A stretch of DNA of 64,000 bases, from NCBI RefSeq assembly GCF_012489685.1, contig NC_080045.1, positions 67,168,722-67,232,721 of the forward strand. Reading direction: 5' to 3'. The position numbers were made by a program, and so were the translations under genes. Positions 45,064-55,702 of this stretch are shown one piece after another. The stretch is from Lotus japonicus (Eukaryota; Streptophyta; Magnoliopsida; Fabales; Fabaceae). Position 1 is the first letter of the stretch; each line of letters begins with the position of its first letter. Below the pieces are notes generated by a model. The model was not told where the DNA came from. It did no database searches and saw only the letters and a program-made list of their open reading frames with translations.

Positions 45064-47519
45064 TTGGTTTTTAATTTTTTTTTTTGATAGGCAAAAGAAT
45101 GCATTAAAGGGAGTACAAGGGGTACTCCAACCCTTAATACAAAGAGAAAAGAAAAAACAAGAAAAAAGCTAATAAACTACAACCCAGAAGTATAACCCAG
45201 CTACAAAAAACTAAAACCTGCAATCCCATTACAGTTCTTGGAGACAAATAAGCGGGTGTCTAGACCATTCGAACAACGAACAAGAAAATCCACTCAACTT
45301 AGCTTTAATCCAATGCCATGATCTCCACTTAATCAGCTCTAAGATCGACGGGATATCCACCTCAGCCGCTCTAAAAACCACCTCATTACGCAATAACCAT
45401 ATTGACCACACAATAGCTAACCAAATGGACGAGGCTCCTCTCTGCTGTCTCTTCCCGCTGCCAAAATTAAATTGGAGAAGATGCTCGCGAGGGGACATTG
45501 GTAACACTGTAAACACTCCCATCCAGTGATAGCATTCTCGCCAAATATCCATCGCCACCGAACAAGAAAACACTAGGTGAGCACAAGTCTCCATCCCATC
45601 CCAACACAACTTGCAGTTGGCCTCCTCCTGAGACTGTAAAACCTTGCGTTTCCACAAGTTTACTAGACAAGGAATTCTATCCCACCAAAGTTTCCAGGAG
45701 AACGCCTTAACATTAGATGGAGCTGCAGAATGCCAGACCCGATTAAAAATTGGATCTGATTCCGATAAGTAGGGAGCCTGCAAAAAAGAGTAAAAAGAGT
45801 TAACAGAAAACACGCCATCAGCACTTGGTAGCCAGATCCATTTATCATCCACAGCTTCTGTAAGAGGCATCCTCTTCACCTCCTCCAACAGTGAATCAAG
45901 CCACGACACTTCTCTACCCAATAGCGGCCGCCTCCAGGTCAACATCCACCTCCAAGCCCCTTGCTCCCAAACCCCACAATTATGAATATAATTATATTTC
46001 AGTTTAGACAAATTATATAGCCTATGATATTTATCACACAACATACCATTGCCTACCCAATTCTCCAGCCAAAACTTTGTTGCATTCCCCTTCTTGACAC
46101 ATTTTTGCACACCAAGATCAAACCAATCCCCACTCCCATCACATGAGGAATCCATCACATCTCTCCACCATGTGGACACCCGCAAGCTAGTCTCCCCAAA
46201 ATATTTGGCCTTGATCACTCGACACCACAAACTCTCAGGCTCAGTCAAAAATCTCCATCTCCATTTACCAAGCAGTGACTTATTAAACAAGTTCAAGTCC
46301 TTAATTCCTAACCCTCCTACCTCCTTTGGTTTGCAAACTGAGGACCAGCTTACCCAAGCAATTTTCCTTGTGTTCTCACCCCCACCCCATAGGAACTCCC
46401 TCATGATGCCATTACAAATTTTGATCACCCCCACCGGCATCCTGTAGAAAGACAGATAAAAAAGAGCTAGAGCTGAAAGGACACTCTGAATTAGACAGAT
46501 TCTACCTCCAAAAGAAACTGACTTCAACTTCCAAGCTGACAACTTAGCTTTGAATTTTTGGACTACTGGATCCCACATATTTAGAAGCTTAGGTCGTCCT
46601 CCTACTGGAAGACCCAAATAAATGAAAGGAATCCTCATCAATTTACAATGCAGTATAGATGCAAACCGCTGATACTCGCCATCTGCAATTGAAATAGCCG
46701 CTAGCTTACTCTTGTTAAAGTTAACCTTCAACCCAGAAATCAATTCAAAGCACCGTAAGACACATTTAATCACAACTGTATTCTGCAGAGTAGCTTCCCC
46801 CATAAAGAGAGTATCATCAGCAAACTGAAGTAGAGAGACCTCCACATAATCATTCCTTCCAACTTTAAACCCACTGAATTTACCCATCTTCACTGCATTC
46901 ATGAACAATCCATTAAGCCCCTCCGCTACAATAAGAAAAAGAAAAGGTGCAAGAGGATCCCCTTGCCTGAGTCCTTTCTCCATCTTAAACTCATTACAAG
47001 GACTGCCATTCACCAAAACTGAAACAGAAGCAGATTCAAGACAACTTTTAATCCATCCAAGCCACCTCTCTGCAAAGCCCATTCTCCTCATCATATAAAA
47101 CAAGAACTCCCACTGAACTGAATCATAAGCCTTCTCATAATCCACCTTAAAAATAAGGGTTGGTTTCTTACAAACTCGCGCCTCATGAACTACCTCATTT
47201 ACAACCACCACACTATCCAACATATGTCTCCCCCCTAGGAATGCAAACTGGCGATCATCAATAACTTTCCAAAGGACAAGCTTCAACCGTGCCGCCAACA
47301 GCTTTGAGATCACCTTATAAATACACCCAATCAAGGAAATAGGCCTAAACTCACCAAGATGTTGCGGGGAGCAAACCTTGGGAATTAAGACAATGAACGA
47401 AGCGTTGCTCCCTCTCGGCCACGCCCCACGAGACCAGAATTCTTGAACCGCTTTGACAAAGTCTTCTGCCATCACATCCCAGAATTTCTGAATGAACTTA
47501 AAATTAAAACCATCTGGTT
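45064..47519 (-). mobile_element. 5'-truncated LINE (L1-type non-LTR retrotransposon)
   Basis: The minus strand carries the 3' part of a LINE ORF2, followed by a short 3' UTR and an A-tail (seen as T-runs around 45061-45085). The 5' end is cut near 47519, within the region just before the reverse transcriptase, where 'EPDGFNFKFIQKFWD' can still be read. No endonuclease or ORF1 is present. Candidate target duplications near both ends are imperfect and were not accepted. Confidence 0.88.
45229..47475 (-). CDS. LINE reverse transcriptase (ORF2 C-terminal part)
   Basis: An open frame of about 748 codons without a stop. RT motifs in order: FRPISLIGCIYKVISK, KVDYEKAYDSVQWEFL, GLRQGDPLAPFLFLIVAEGL, the catalytic LQFADDTLF and YLGLPVGG. 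The C-terminus holds the zf-RVT-like region (WHSAAPSNVKAFSWKL, CKLCWDGMETCAHLVFSC). It is partial at the 5' side because the element is truncated. Its intact frame suggests a fairly recent insertion. Confidence 0.9.
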   Translation of the reverse strand: MMAEDFVKAVQEFWSRGAWPRGSNASFIVLIPKVCSPQHLGEFRPISLIGCIYKVISKLLAARLKLVLWKVIDDRQFAFLGGRHMLDSVVVVNEVVHEARVCKKPTLIFKVDYEKAYDSVQWEFLFYMMRRMGFAERWLGWIKSCLESASVSVLVNGSPCNEFKMEKGLRQGDPLAPFLFLIVAEGLNGLFMNAVKMGKFSGFKVGRNDYVEVSLLQFADDTLFMGEATLQNTVVIKCVLRCFELISGLKVNFNKSKLAAISIADGEYQRFASILHCKLMRIPFIYLGLPVGGRPKLLNMWDPVVQKFKAKLSAWKLKSVSFGGRICLIQSVLSALALFYLSFYRMPVGVIKICNGIMREFLWGGGENTRKIAWVSWSSVCKPKEVGGLGIKDLNLFNKSLLGKWRWRFLTEPESLWCRVIKAKYFGETSLRVSTWWRDVMDSSCDGSGDWFDLGVQKCVKKGNATKFWLENWVGNGMLCDKYHRLYNLSKLKYNYIHNCGVWEQGAWRWMLTWRRPLLGREVSWLDSLLEEVKRMPLTEAVDDKWIWLPSADGVFSVNSFYSFLQAPYLSESDPIFNRVWHSAAPSNVKAFSWKLWWDRIPCLVNLWKRKVLQSQEEANCKLCWDGMETCAHLVFSCSVAMDIWRECYHWMGVFTVLPMSPREHLLQFNFGSGKRQQRGASSIWLAIVWSIWLLRNEVVFRAAEVDIPSILELIKWRSWHWIKAKLSGFSCSLFEWSRHPLICLQEL

Positions 47520-48124
47520 CTGAATGCTGTTATTAAATGTTTATTGTTATTGTTAGTTAGTAATATAAGAAATGAAATGGCTATTTAAAAAATGGAGAGT
47601 GTTGTTTTGTTTGTCGAGTGAAGAAAGGGGAATAAATATGACTAGTATTATCCCCGTTTGTCCGTGCGATGCACGGATAATTTTTTATGAACTCCACTAT
47701 TAGTCACAATTATTAAGTATTTGAATTAGAATTCCACTGTTAATCACTTATAAATTGTTATTATTTTTTTTTTTTTGAACAGTATGTTTTATCTTTCTTA
47801 TATATATAAATTAGATGAGTTTCGAATGTTAATTGTATTTGACCCCTGTCGACTTGCACTTTGGCACAATCTTTATTGTAAAAGATGAAAAGTTGGCTGA
47901 AATGTAATAACATATTAGACTGTGAGAGATATTTGAAACTAAAAGAAAATATTTTTACACAAATAGATTAACCAACGCTTCGCAGTTTGGCCACATGGTC
48001 TTTGTCTTCAAGGAACTTGTTCACAATTTTGAACCATAAATTTAGGGAACAATTTATTATCCACGTATTTGAGATTTTTCTAAATTCACTAAACAAATAG
48101 GAATATCTCTTATTATTTTTCTAA

Positions 48125-48161
<37 letters not shown>

Positions 48162-49784
48162 GTGTTGACAATCAACCTCTCTCAACATGTACAGAAATAT
48201 CTCTTATATAACATATTTTCTCATCTTTAGCTCTAATAAAATAAACAGATAAAAAAATTATTTTGCAGATGCATTTGAAAGAACTATAAATATATTATAG
48301 CTTAAATTAAAAAAAAAACATTTTTCTTTTCTATTGCAAATACATTTACCATTTTTTATACTTTTTTATGGGATTATGAAAAAAATACAGTTAAGGTAAA
48401 ATGTTTGATTCTAATAACACATTTTCAATACACAATTAGAAATTAAATTGATTATCCAGCTAGAAAAAACCAAAACACAATTTGGTATATTAAGCAAACC
48501 CACAGCTCAATAATCAGACCAACTGTTTCCAATATCCTGCCAAAACTAATACAACACTAACAATACGGACTGAAACGTGTGTAAACCATTTAAGTGAATG
48601 GAATAACCAAATGAACACCACATGGTAAAAATTTAAATGAACACAAGGTAGCAGATGACAAATAAATTAGATTACACTACTCTAAAACCAAATTGTATTA
48701 TCAATAGTTCTTGAGAATAAAGAGACCAACTTTAAAAGTACTTGCGCCTGAATACTTATAAAATAAGCAAAGTTGATTACTAAAGCAATCAACTTCAGGA
48801 GACACAGTAAAGCAATAAAAAATCGCCTTATATTTCATTTTAAAACTGTATCACAATATGTTAAACATGAAATTTAGCAATTAGGAAATGACTAAATAGT
48901 TAAAGAATGAATGAATACACCAATATGTTAGCTGGATCAATAGATCTTCAAGACTCACTTCAATAGAAAGGTTCCAAAGTCCATAGCAAACCAACTTTAG
49001 GAGAGAACCACCACTTTATAAGCTACTTCTATAGTTCTTCAAGACTGACTCAATACAAAGGTTCAAGATTCTAAGAGAGGACCTGCAGTAAAGCAAAGTA
49101 AAGATAAAAGACTAACTTGTATTGAGGTAAATGTGCACAAAGGCAAATATGTGCAGCTTTGCCCACATTCTCACTTTTTTTTTTAAAATTTTGTAGCAAG
49201 TACTGCACTTGTCATTCTTAACTCCAAACCTACATTCATCTCACTATGGTAGCTAAACCAAACTGTGAAAAAAACTCAATTGAACATGCTAACCAAAAAA
49301 AAATGTTTTCATATACTGCTTTAAAATATCTCACATACAAAGTGGATCATCATTACCCGATCAAAGTACCATAATTTCACTATATAAATGTGGGTTCCGT
49401 CCCAAGCATAAGTGATAAAAAAATGTATATTTCTGCATATATCGTATATAGAGCACTAATATCTATCACACAAAAGCCAAAGGACTATTCTATGGTCCAA
49501 AGTTCAATCCAAACACAAAACAATAATAATATAAAAGAGACAAAAAGGAATGAATTAGCAGCTTTCTTGGTTTGTGTCATGAAAAGAATAAGCATTTTGC
49601 GGGGGAAGGGGAGGGGGAGGGGGGGGGAGAATGAGCATTTTGCAGGGGAAAAATTCACTTCAAATGTATTTCCTTTCTTTGATTTAAAGTGAAACCAGTC
49701 ACATGAAAAACATCCTAGAACAAATGAAGCAACAGAACCACCTCACCTTTAGTAAAGGTCCTATCTTCCGAACAGCTGAAATGG

Positions 49785-50564
49785 TGATCTAGCAGGAACA
49801 ATTTCTTGTTCTGGATAGTCTGTCCAACAAAATTTAACTTGGTTAGAATAATATCGACATTACTTGAGCGACTATGGCAACAAAACAATAACATAGTTTA
49901 CCATAAAAAACGTAATTTTTTATCATGGGAAACAAAAATTTATCTTTACCTGATCTGCAGTGAGCCCATCTAAGTTAAGCTCTATTTGTTCTTTGGTTAT
50001 TGTTCTTGTACGATCCCCATAGACTTCACTGTCTAGCTTACTTTTTGGAGGAAACTCCTGGAATTAATTTTAAAAAATTATGAGGAATTTAACCAATTGT
50101 TCACCATTAGGACATTAAGTGGATCAATGTTGCTGATACCAAATTGAAACTAATGTAGTATACAATGAAATGTTGAGCTTACTTGAAGGATGTGATCTAA
50201 ACCAGGATTTACACCAGCAATGATCTCTCTTGCAAATTCTTCATCAGTATTCCAATCTGACTTAGTCACTGTTCAACATATAAAAAGAAATAACCATTGT
50301 CAAAATATCCATTCTTTCAAGCTGCTAAATGTAAAAAAGTTATTACATTTTTGCTTGTAAGTGTCAGTTTTGAGGAAGTGGCTGTTTTGACAAAGGTAGA
50401 GAACCTTGAATCACTTTAGCAGGTGGAAACTTGAGGAATTGTTCACCATCAGTTCTGAAGACTTCCTTTAACACTGGTAAAGGATTAATTTTATTCAGTA
50501 TATATGTAGGCAGCTTAATTCCCCCTTCATATAAGTCATACATGTCACCAAAGCTATCAAATAA
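49785..50564 (-). pseudogene. Lipoxygenase gene fragment, four exons
   Basis: Minus-strand exons 50564-50405, 50268-50183, 50057-49950 and 49819-about 49785 splice in frame. They encode '[14 protein letters not shown]', '[18 protein letters not shown]', 'PPAKVIQVTKSDWNTDEEFA', 'REIIAGVNPG', '[16 protein letters not shown]', '[18 protein letters not shown]' and 'NKKLFLLDHH'. This is the central region of plant lipoxygenases just before the iron-binding catalytic helix. The iron ligands, the N-terminal PLAT domain and the C-terminus are absent. After LLDHH the sequence departs from the family. Splice sites and frame are intact, so the capture is young, but no enzyme can be made. Confidence 0.85.
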
Positions 50565-50879
50565 CTGATTTCATAGCCTCAATGAATTTGAAATGAAAAC
50601 AAATAAAAAAATCCAGTCAATGGAAAGAAAAAAGAAGTGTTAGTGGTTGAGGGTGTTTATCAAAATTAGACTTTGACCCCTGTGTCCCCTTCTCATAATT
50701 TTCATTCTTTCATTAAGATTAAAAAAAAGACTTCATCATAATTTTCACAACATGTAATCAAGTCTAGACAATCTTTTATCTCATAAAAATAACAAAAGTA
50801 ACATTTTAGAATAGATGGAGAAAGGGAGAAATGCACGAAAAGATGGAGAAAGGGAGAAACAAATATAGAAAGGGAAAAC

Positions 50880-53730
50880 GCACCTCAATGACCTTCAGCT
50901 GGGAATATGAGAGAAGCAAAAATCATTGAAGAAGAAAGAAAGAAAAATAGTTAGAAATTCATGAATGGATAAAGAAAGGAAAAATGCAGAATCAAATGAA
51001 GGAAGCTAAAATGAAGGGAGAAACACACCTGGAGAAGATTTTTGGAACTGCATCTCGTAGCACAGCCAAGCTTGTGGGACAAACCCCTTTAGCTTTGCAG
51101 ACATAAGAAAACAAATATCAGTGAAGTACAATTATGTAGACACTAAAAAATATATAAGATCTAAAGCTCTCATAATGACTTACCACTCCTCACATAGAAA
51201 GCTCAATCCTATTCCACAAGTTTCACCTGACATGCACATTCCCTCATAACCTAGTCAGGCAAGCCACACGCGACTTGGTTATAGACACTGACTATGCCTC
51301 TATGCCTCAACCGCCATTAAAACATAAAAAAAGATCTCCCCACCTGTGAAGAGCCAGAAAACTTGTTAGATTAGAAATCAAAGTTTTCAGGAGCCTAATT
51401 GAAAATATAACTTCATGTCGTAAGGCTTCAATCCCTTAACAACCACCAAATATCTTGTACTCTGTAATCAATCCAATAATATCTACCAAAAATCATAATC
51501 CATAATACCCAATACTTAAGTTAATAATATAGAGCTATTGTTCTTGCATATTTGGATGGAAACCAAACTTTGAACATCATAATCCATAATACCCAATACT
51601 TATGCTTCTCTTCCAAATGCTTATGCTTCTATAAGCTAAGCCAATACACAATCTAAATAGAAACATAAAATGAAGAAATTGTAAAACCCATGACAGTAGA
51701 AGCAGATTGAGTATAGCAAAGACGTTATCTAACAATATAGTACTTAAAAATAGTTGAACCAATGCACTAATTTTTTTTTTAAAAAAAAAGCTTCCATTAT
51801 TGAGATAGTAAAGCAAGAAAGAGAGATTATAGCAGTGTCTAAATGTGATTTAAAACTTTCCAGCATGGATGATCTTCTAAGAATCATTCCCACTGATTAT
51901 GCATTTATAATAAAAGTAACAAAACAACCATCTTTTTTTTTTCTCAGAAGAACTATGGGCAAGCTCCATTCAAAGTATTAAGTTAATAATATAATAGACA
52001 GCCTTTCTAATTTCAGATGCATTCAAAGTATATTCTTCCTTGCTCATTTTTCTGATAATTCCAAAGTAGGTTATGGCAGTTCCATAAAATAAAACTATTA
52101 CCAACAACAATGAACAAAATACAGTGGGAAGCAAAAAAAAAAACATAGAATGTACTATTACTGAAGAGAGAGTAACAATGGTTAGATGAGCTTACAACCC
52201 AATAATGGTGGTCATTGATATTCCATCCACTTAACTACTTATTGAAGCTGTTTAGAGGGTCTTTCCTTCTTGTTCTCTCTGCAGCAAGGGGAGTGGTAAG
52301 TTCTCAAATGGTTCAGCAGCAAACACATCCAACCTAGAAAAGCTCAAAGCTTTTCCCTCTTTTCCAGCAGCAGCAGCAGGTTTGCTGTGTTAGCAACCTT
52401 GGCATCTTCAGTTCTTGTTTCAGGTTTGCCTATATGAAGATAATTATTAGCTTCATGTGTGCAGATACATGAGAAATAAGAGAATAGGAGAAATCAAACA
52501 GATCAGTAAAATCATATGAAATGTTATTAGATAAGAACAATTCATCAAGTCTAAAGATTTGGAACACCACACATAATTATAAGATAATTCTTTAGGAAAC
52601 AAAACCAAAGCAACATATGTATTTAATTATTTCATTAGATTCTGTCCAGATCAAAGGGACACAGATAAAGATGAATAAAAAGTAAAAGAAATCAAAGAAA
52701 ATCAGTAACAATAATGGCGTTGGTGACTGAGCTGGGGAAAATCAGTAAGAAAATCAGTAACAACCTGGGGAAAGGAAGGAAGGAGAATCAGAAAGCAAAG
52801 CAGTTAATTAGAAGAAAGGAAGGAAGGGAAAAAAAGCTAACCACCAAGAGGAAGAGAGTTGGTGACTGAGCTTGAAAAGGGATAAAATTTAAACCTCACC
52901 AGTCAAAAATGTCAATACCTCAGATTAACAACACACCAAGATTACAAAAAACAACAGAGAAACTAAGAAAGAAAAAATAGTCAACAAATTAACAATACTT
53001 AATGAAAGTAATCAACCAATGCACATAGATACACCATATTTTGAAGGAGTTACATAATACATATCTAGAAAAAGCTAATGAATGAATGAATATACCAAAG
53101 GCTTTAAAAGAAGTTTTTAAATAAGAAATGAAGTATGCACTAACCACACACATGACCAGACGTTTCTGCAAGCCTTTCAAAACCAATTTCTGCCTCATAT
53201 GCAAGAGTACCCTACAAAAAAATGGAAAAGGCAGAAAATATTATAAGTTAATTAAAGATCACAATATCACATGACTCTAACTTGTAATCTTGACCATAAA
53301 TGAAATTTGCAGTTGAAGCATTAAAGAAAATGCAAAACAAAACTCAATGAAGACACTATAGAAGAGATAAATAAAATAGCTACACATCCATTTTTCCAGT
53401 TGTTTCAATCAGTAAATTTTAGAGGGGATTCACAGGACATCATAAGCTGCGGAGATAAAGGGGTAAACGATGCCAGTATTTATAGAGGACCTTGAGTACA
53501 AAAAGGAGAAACCCATTACCCTATTACCAGTAGCACATCATTTGCATATGGTTTAGGTAACTATTCGTACGATCAATTAACTATGGTATTTTAATCCAGA
53601 TGTGAGGAAATGAATAGAGGAGACGAACCTGTTGTTCCACGATCTTCGCTTCTCCTTCTCATACTCAACCGCACAGAGCACGCTTCCTCCTTCTCCTTCC
53701 ACGATTTTCGCTTATCCTTCTGCATCCTTA
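50880..53730 (-). other. Exon-like segments of unknown origin inside the candidate Helitron
   Basis: Several minus-strand stretches stand out from AT-rich surroundings and have splice-like borders: about 51113-51030 (VCPTSLAVLRDAVPKIFS), about 52430-52255 (a frame with ALSFSRLDVFAAEPFENLP), 53213-53140 after a TTTTGTAG acceptor (GTLAYEAEIGFERLAETSGH), and about 53724-53630 starting MQKDKRKSWKEKEEACSV and ending at a GT donor. They do not join into one frame convincingly and no family was recognised. They may be captured exons or a non-coding transcript. Confidence 0.3.
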
Positions 53731-54122
53731 CCTAATAACCCTTTCTTGATTGAAAGTTGTACAACGCCGTTTGTGAGAAGAAAACCACGGGAAAGAGGAA
53801 ACCTAGCATATCAGTGAACAGTTGGTCGTACGCGGATGAACTGTATCTAGCGAAGAGTCTGGCGGGATGTGATGGGTACCGTCGAAAACTCAAAATCAGT
53901 AGGTAGAGAGGGAGAGAACACGCGATTAGAGACCTAGGGTTGATGAGAGACTCAGAGACGGTGATGAACAGTGTGAAAGGAAACGGCGTCGTTTTTGCTT
54001 GTGCGAGTTGGAAAAAAAAAATATAAAACAGAGTTAAGTCAAAGAAGGACACGTGTCGAAGTGTAATTGGAGGTCTTCTAGCTACAGTAGTGGAAGAATA
54101 AGAAGTAGTAGATATGATATGA

Positions 54123-54648
54123 TTAGTTGAGGAGAGGCTTTTGGTCGTGCCAGTACATTTCATCTGTTCACTTTTCTTTTTCCATCTGTAACGCCGGATT
54201 TAATTGAAGTGTATAATTCTTTTAATATTTTAGTACTTTTTTATCTAAAATTTACTTTGTTATTCCTACATGACTATTCGTGAGTTGTTAATTACAGAAG
54301 AAAAAAAATTCAGAACAATTTATAATCTTACAAGATAAGTACCATATATGCTTTGAATTGAAGACTAAAACTGGTTGTGGTTTCTTAATAAAATTTCTTC
54401 AAAGTGATTGATTGTTGAACATCCTTCAGTAATACTATGATTGAAAAATATTAACCCAATAGACGATAATACTATCATTAATATATATCATGCTAGCACA
54501 ATATTATAATGAAACACACTGGTTCATTGAAATTATTCATTCAAAATGTAAACAGCATTATAAAGATCAATGCAACCAAAAACCACAAAAACCAAAATGC
54601 GATAATCTAAATATAAGCACTTTCTTCCGTCAAAATATTCTTTCATAT
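54123..54648. other. Intergenic, 3' flank of DUF674 copy 2
   Basis: AT-rich. 54500-54600 is related to 60060-60170 and 62585-62690 (shared CACACT(G/A)GTTCATTGA and AACCAAAATG), all lying 3' of DUF674 copies or relics. Confidence 0.5.
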
Positions 54649-55529
54649 TCAATATTCTTTCTTGAGGAACACACTTGTCAAAACGGTCTTGGACTGCAGA
54701 GAAGCCTTAAGAATCTTGATACCCTGTTAAATAATACAAAATGACATTTTCAATAAACCAGATTAATATCTACAATAACATTTTTAACAAATGAAAACGT
54801 GATACACCAAAGTTAAAAAGAAAATGGAAGTGTGAAATTAAGCACGGAAAGATACTTTTAACCATGACATTATACCTCAGCCATGCCCAACTCAACCACC
54901 TTCTCTTGCAAGACACCGACCTCTTTGATATTGAACTTGTTGAGCAAGGTAATGCTTGAAATGGTTGACATTGGCTCAACCACTAAATCATCCAACACCA
55001 TGAAAGTCACTATCTCTTTCACAAACCCACTCTTTATGGAACTTCCCTGATCATCAGTAACAATCTTTTTTCCAATATAATTTAATTTCACGTTCATAGT
55101 TTGGCCGCAGTGGTACGACCGCCGAGGACAACGAGTTGTGTTATCACATGTAACATAATTCTCACAACGATTCGGGCACATGAAGAAGGAAAGTCCTAGG
55201 TTGTCTTCAGCAACGTTATCGTTTGCAGCAGGAAGAAGGCCAGCTATTTGAGTTGAAGAGATGGGAGCTTTTGGCTTTAACAGAACATCTTTGTCTTGGT
55301 TTGGTATCATGTAGTTGTCATTGAGATTTTCCACACTTTTGTATAGATTTCCCAAGCTGCCAACCATGTCATCTTTGGTCAGGAGCCTAACCACAGTTCC
55401 AACAGGGAGACAGAGCAAATTGAAGAGGAAGTCTATAACAGGTTTTGAAGCTTCAGCGAAAAGCACTTTCTGATTCTTTGTGTCAACTAGAAGTTTCATG
55501 GTCACTTTAGTGGAAGAAGCAGAAGCCAT
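54649..55529 (-). CDS. DUF674 family protein (copy 2), two exons, 242 aa
   Basis: Exon 1 is 55529-54876 and exon 2 is 54723-54649, phase 0, GT..CAG intron. It starts MASASSTKVTMKLLVDTKNQ and then has KVLFAEASKPVIDFLFNLLC, 'DMVGSLGNLYKSVENLN', 'MIPNQDKDVLLKPKAPISST', a cysteine-rich segment CPNRCENYVTCDNTTRCPRR with a later HCGQTMN (possible zinc ribbon around residues 125-160), 'GFVKEIVTFMVLDDLVVEPM', 'KFNIKEVGVLQEKVVELGMAE', and exon 2 'ILKASLQSKTVLTSVFLKK'. DUF674 has no known function. It is the first of three intact same-strand copies sharing promoter blocks. Confidence 0.92.
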
Positions 55530-55577
55530 ATTGAAGGATACTAGCTAGTTTAGTAGAACATGCATCAGATGGTATTG

Positions 55578-55585
55578 ATTTATAG
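55578..55585 (-). promoter_or_regulatory. TATA box of DUF674 copy 2
   Basis: CTATAAAT on the minus strand in the context GCACCTATAAATCAA, about 50 bp before the start codon. Equivalent boxes lie before copies 3 and 4. Confidence 0.6.
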
Positions 55586-55659
55586 GTGCAGATTGAACAA
55601 ATGGGGCAGATACAAAGGAACTTCATAGTATTCATTACTAATTATTATGATTTGAGAGC

Positions 55660-55702
55660 TTGGAATGTGGAAGGTGATCGATCGATCCCCTTGGGTTCCC
55701 CT
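55660..55702 (-). promoter_or_regulatory. Conserved upstream block of DUF674 copy 2
   Basis: Contains GGGGAACCCAAG and, further from the gene, CCTTCCACATTCCAA (minus-strand reading). The same two phrases recur upstream of copies 3 and 4 at similar distances. Function is inferred from conservation only. Confidence 0.5.

Larger units (their letters stand above)
47642..54122 (-). mobile_element. Candidate non-autonomous Helitron with captured gene fragments
   Basis: On the minus strand the 3' end is a hairpin TCCGTGC-ATC-GCACGGA (47677-47661), then 15 bases, then CTAG (47645-47642) followed by T, the standard Helitron terminus. The proposed 5' end is TCATATCATATC near 54122, preceded by A, with CACGTG about 66 bp inside as in the Helitron end at 18851. 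The 5' end is the weaker border. No Rep/helicase gene is present. The interior includes a spliced lipoxygenase fragment and other exon-like segments on the same strand, in keeping with the known gene capture by plant Helitrons. Confidence 0.5.

Noticed and set aside
45000..47560. Target duplication for the LINE (TTAAATGTT-like or GCTG-like matches)
   Set aside because: Matches are short, imperfect or not adjacent to the A-tail.
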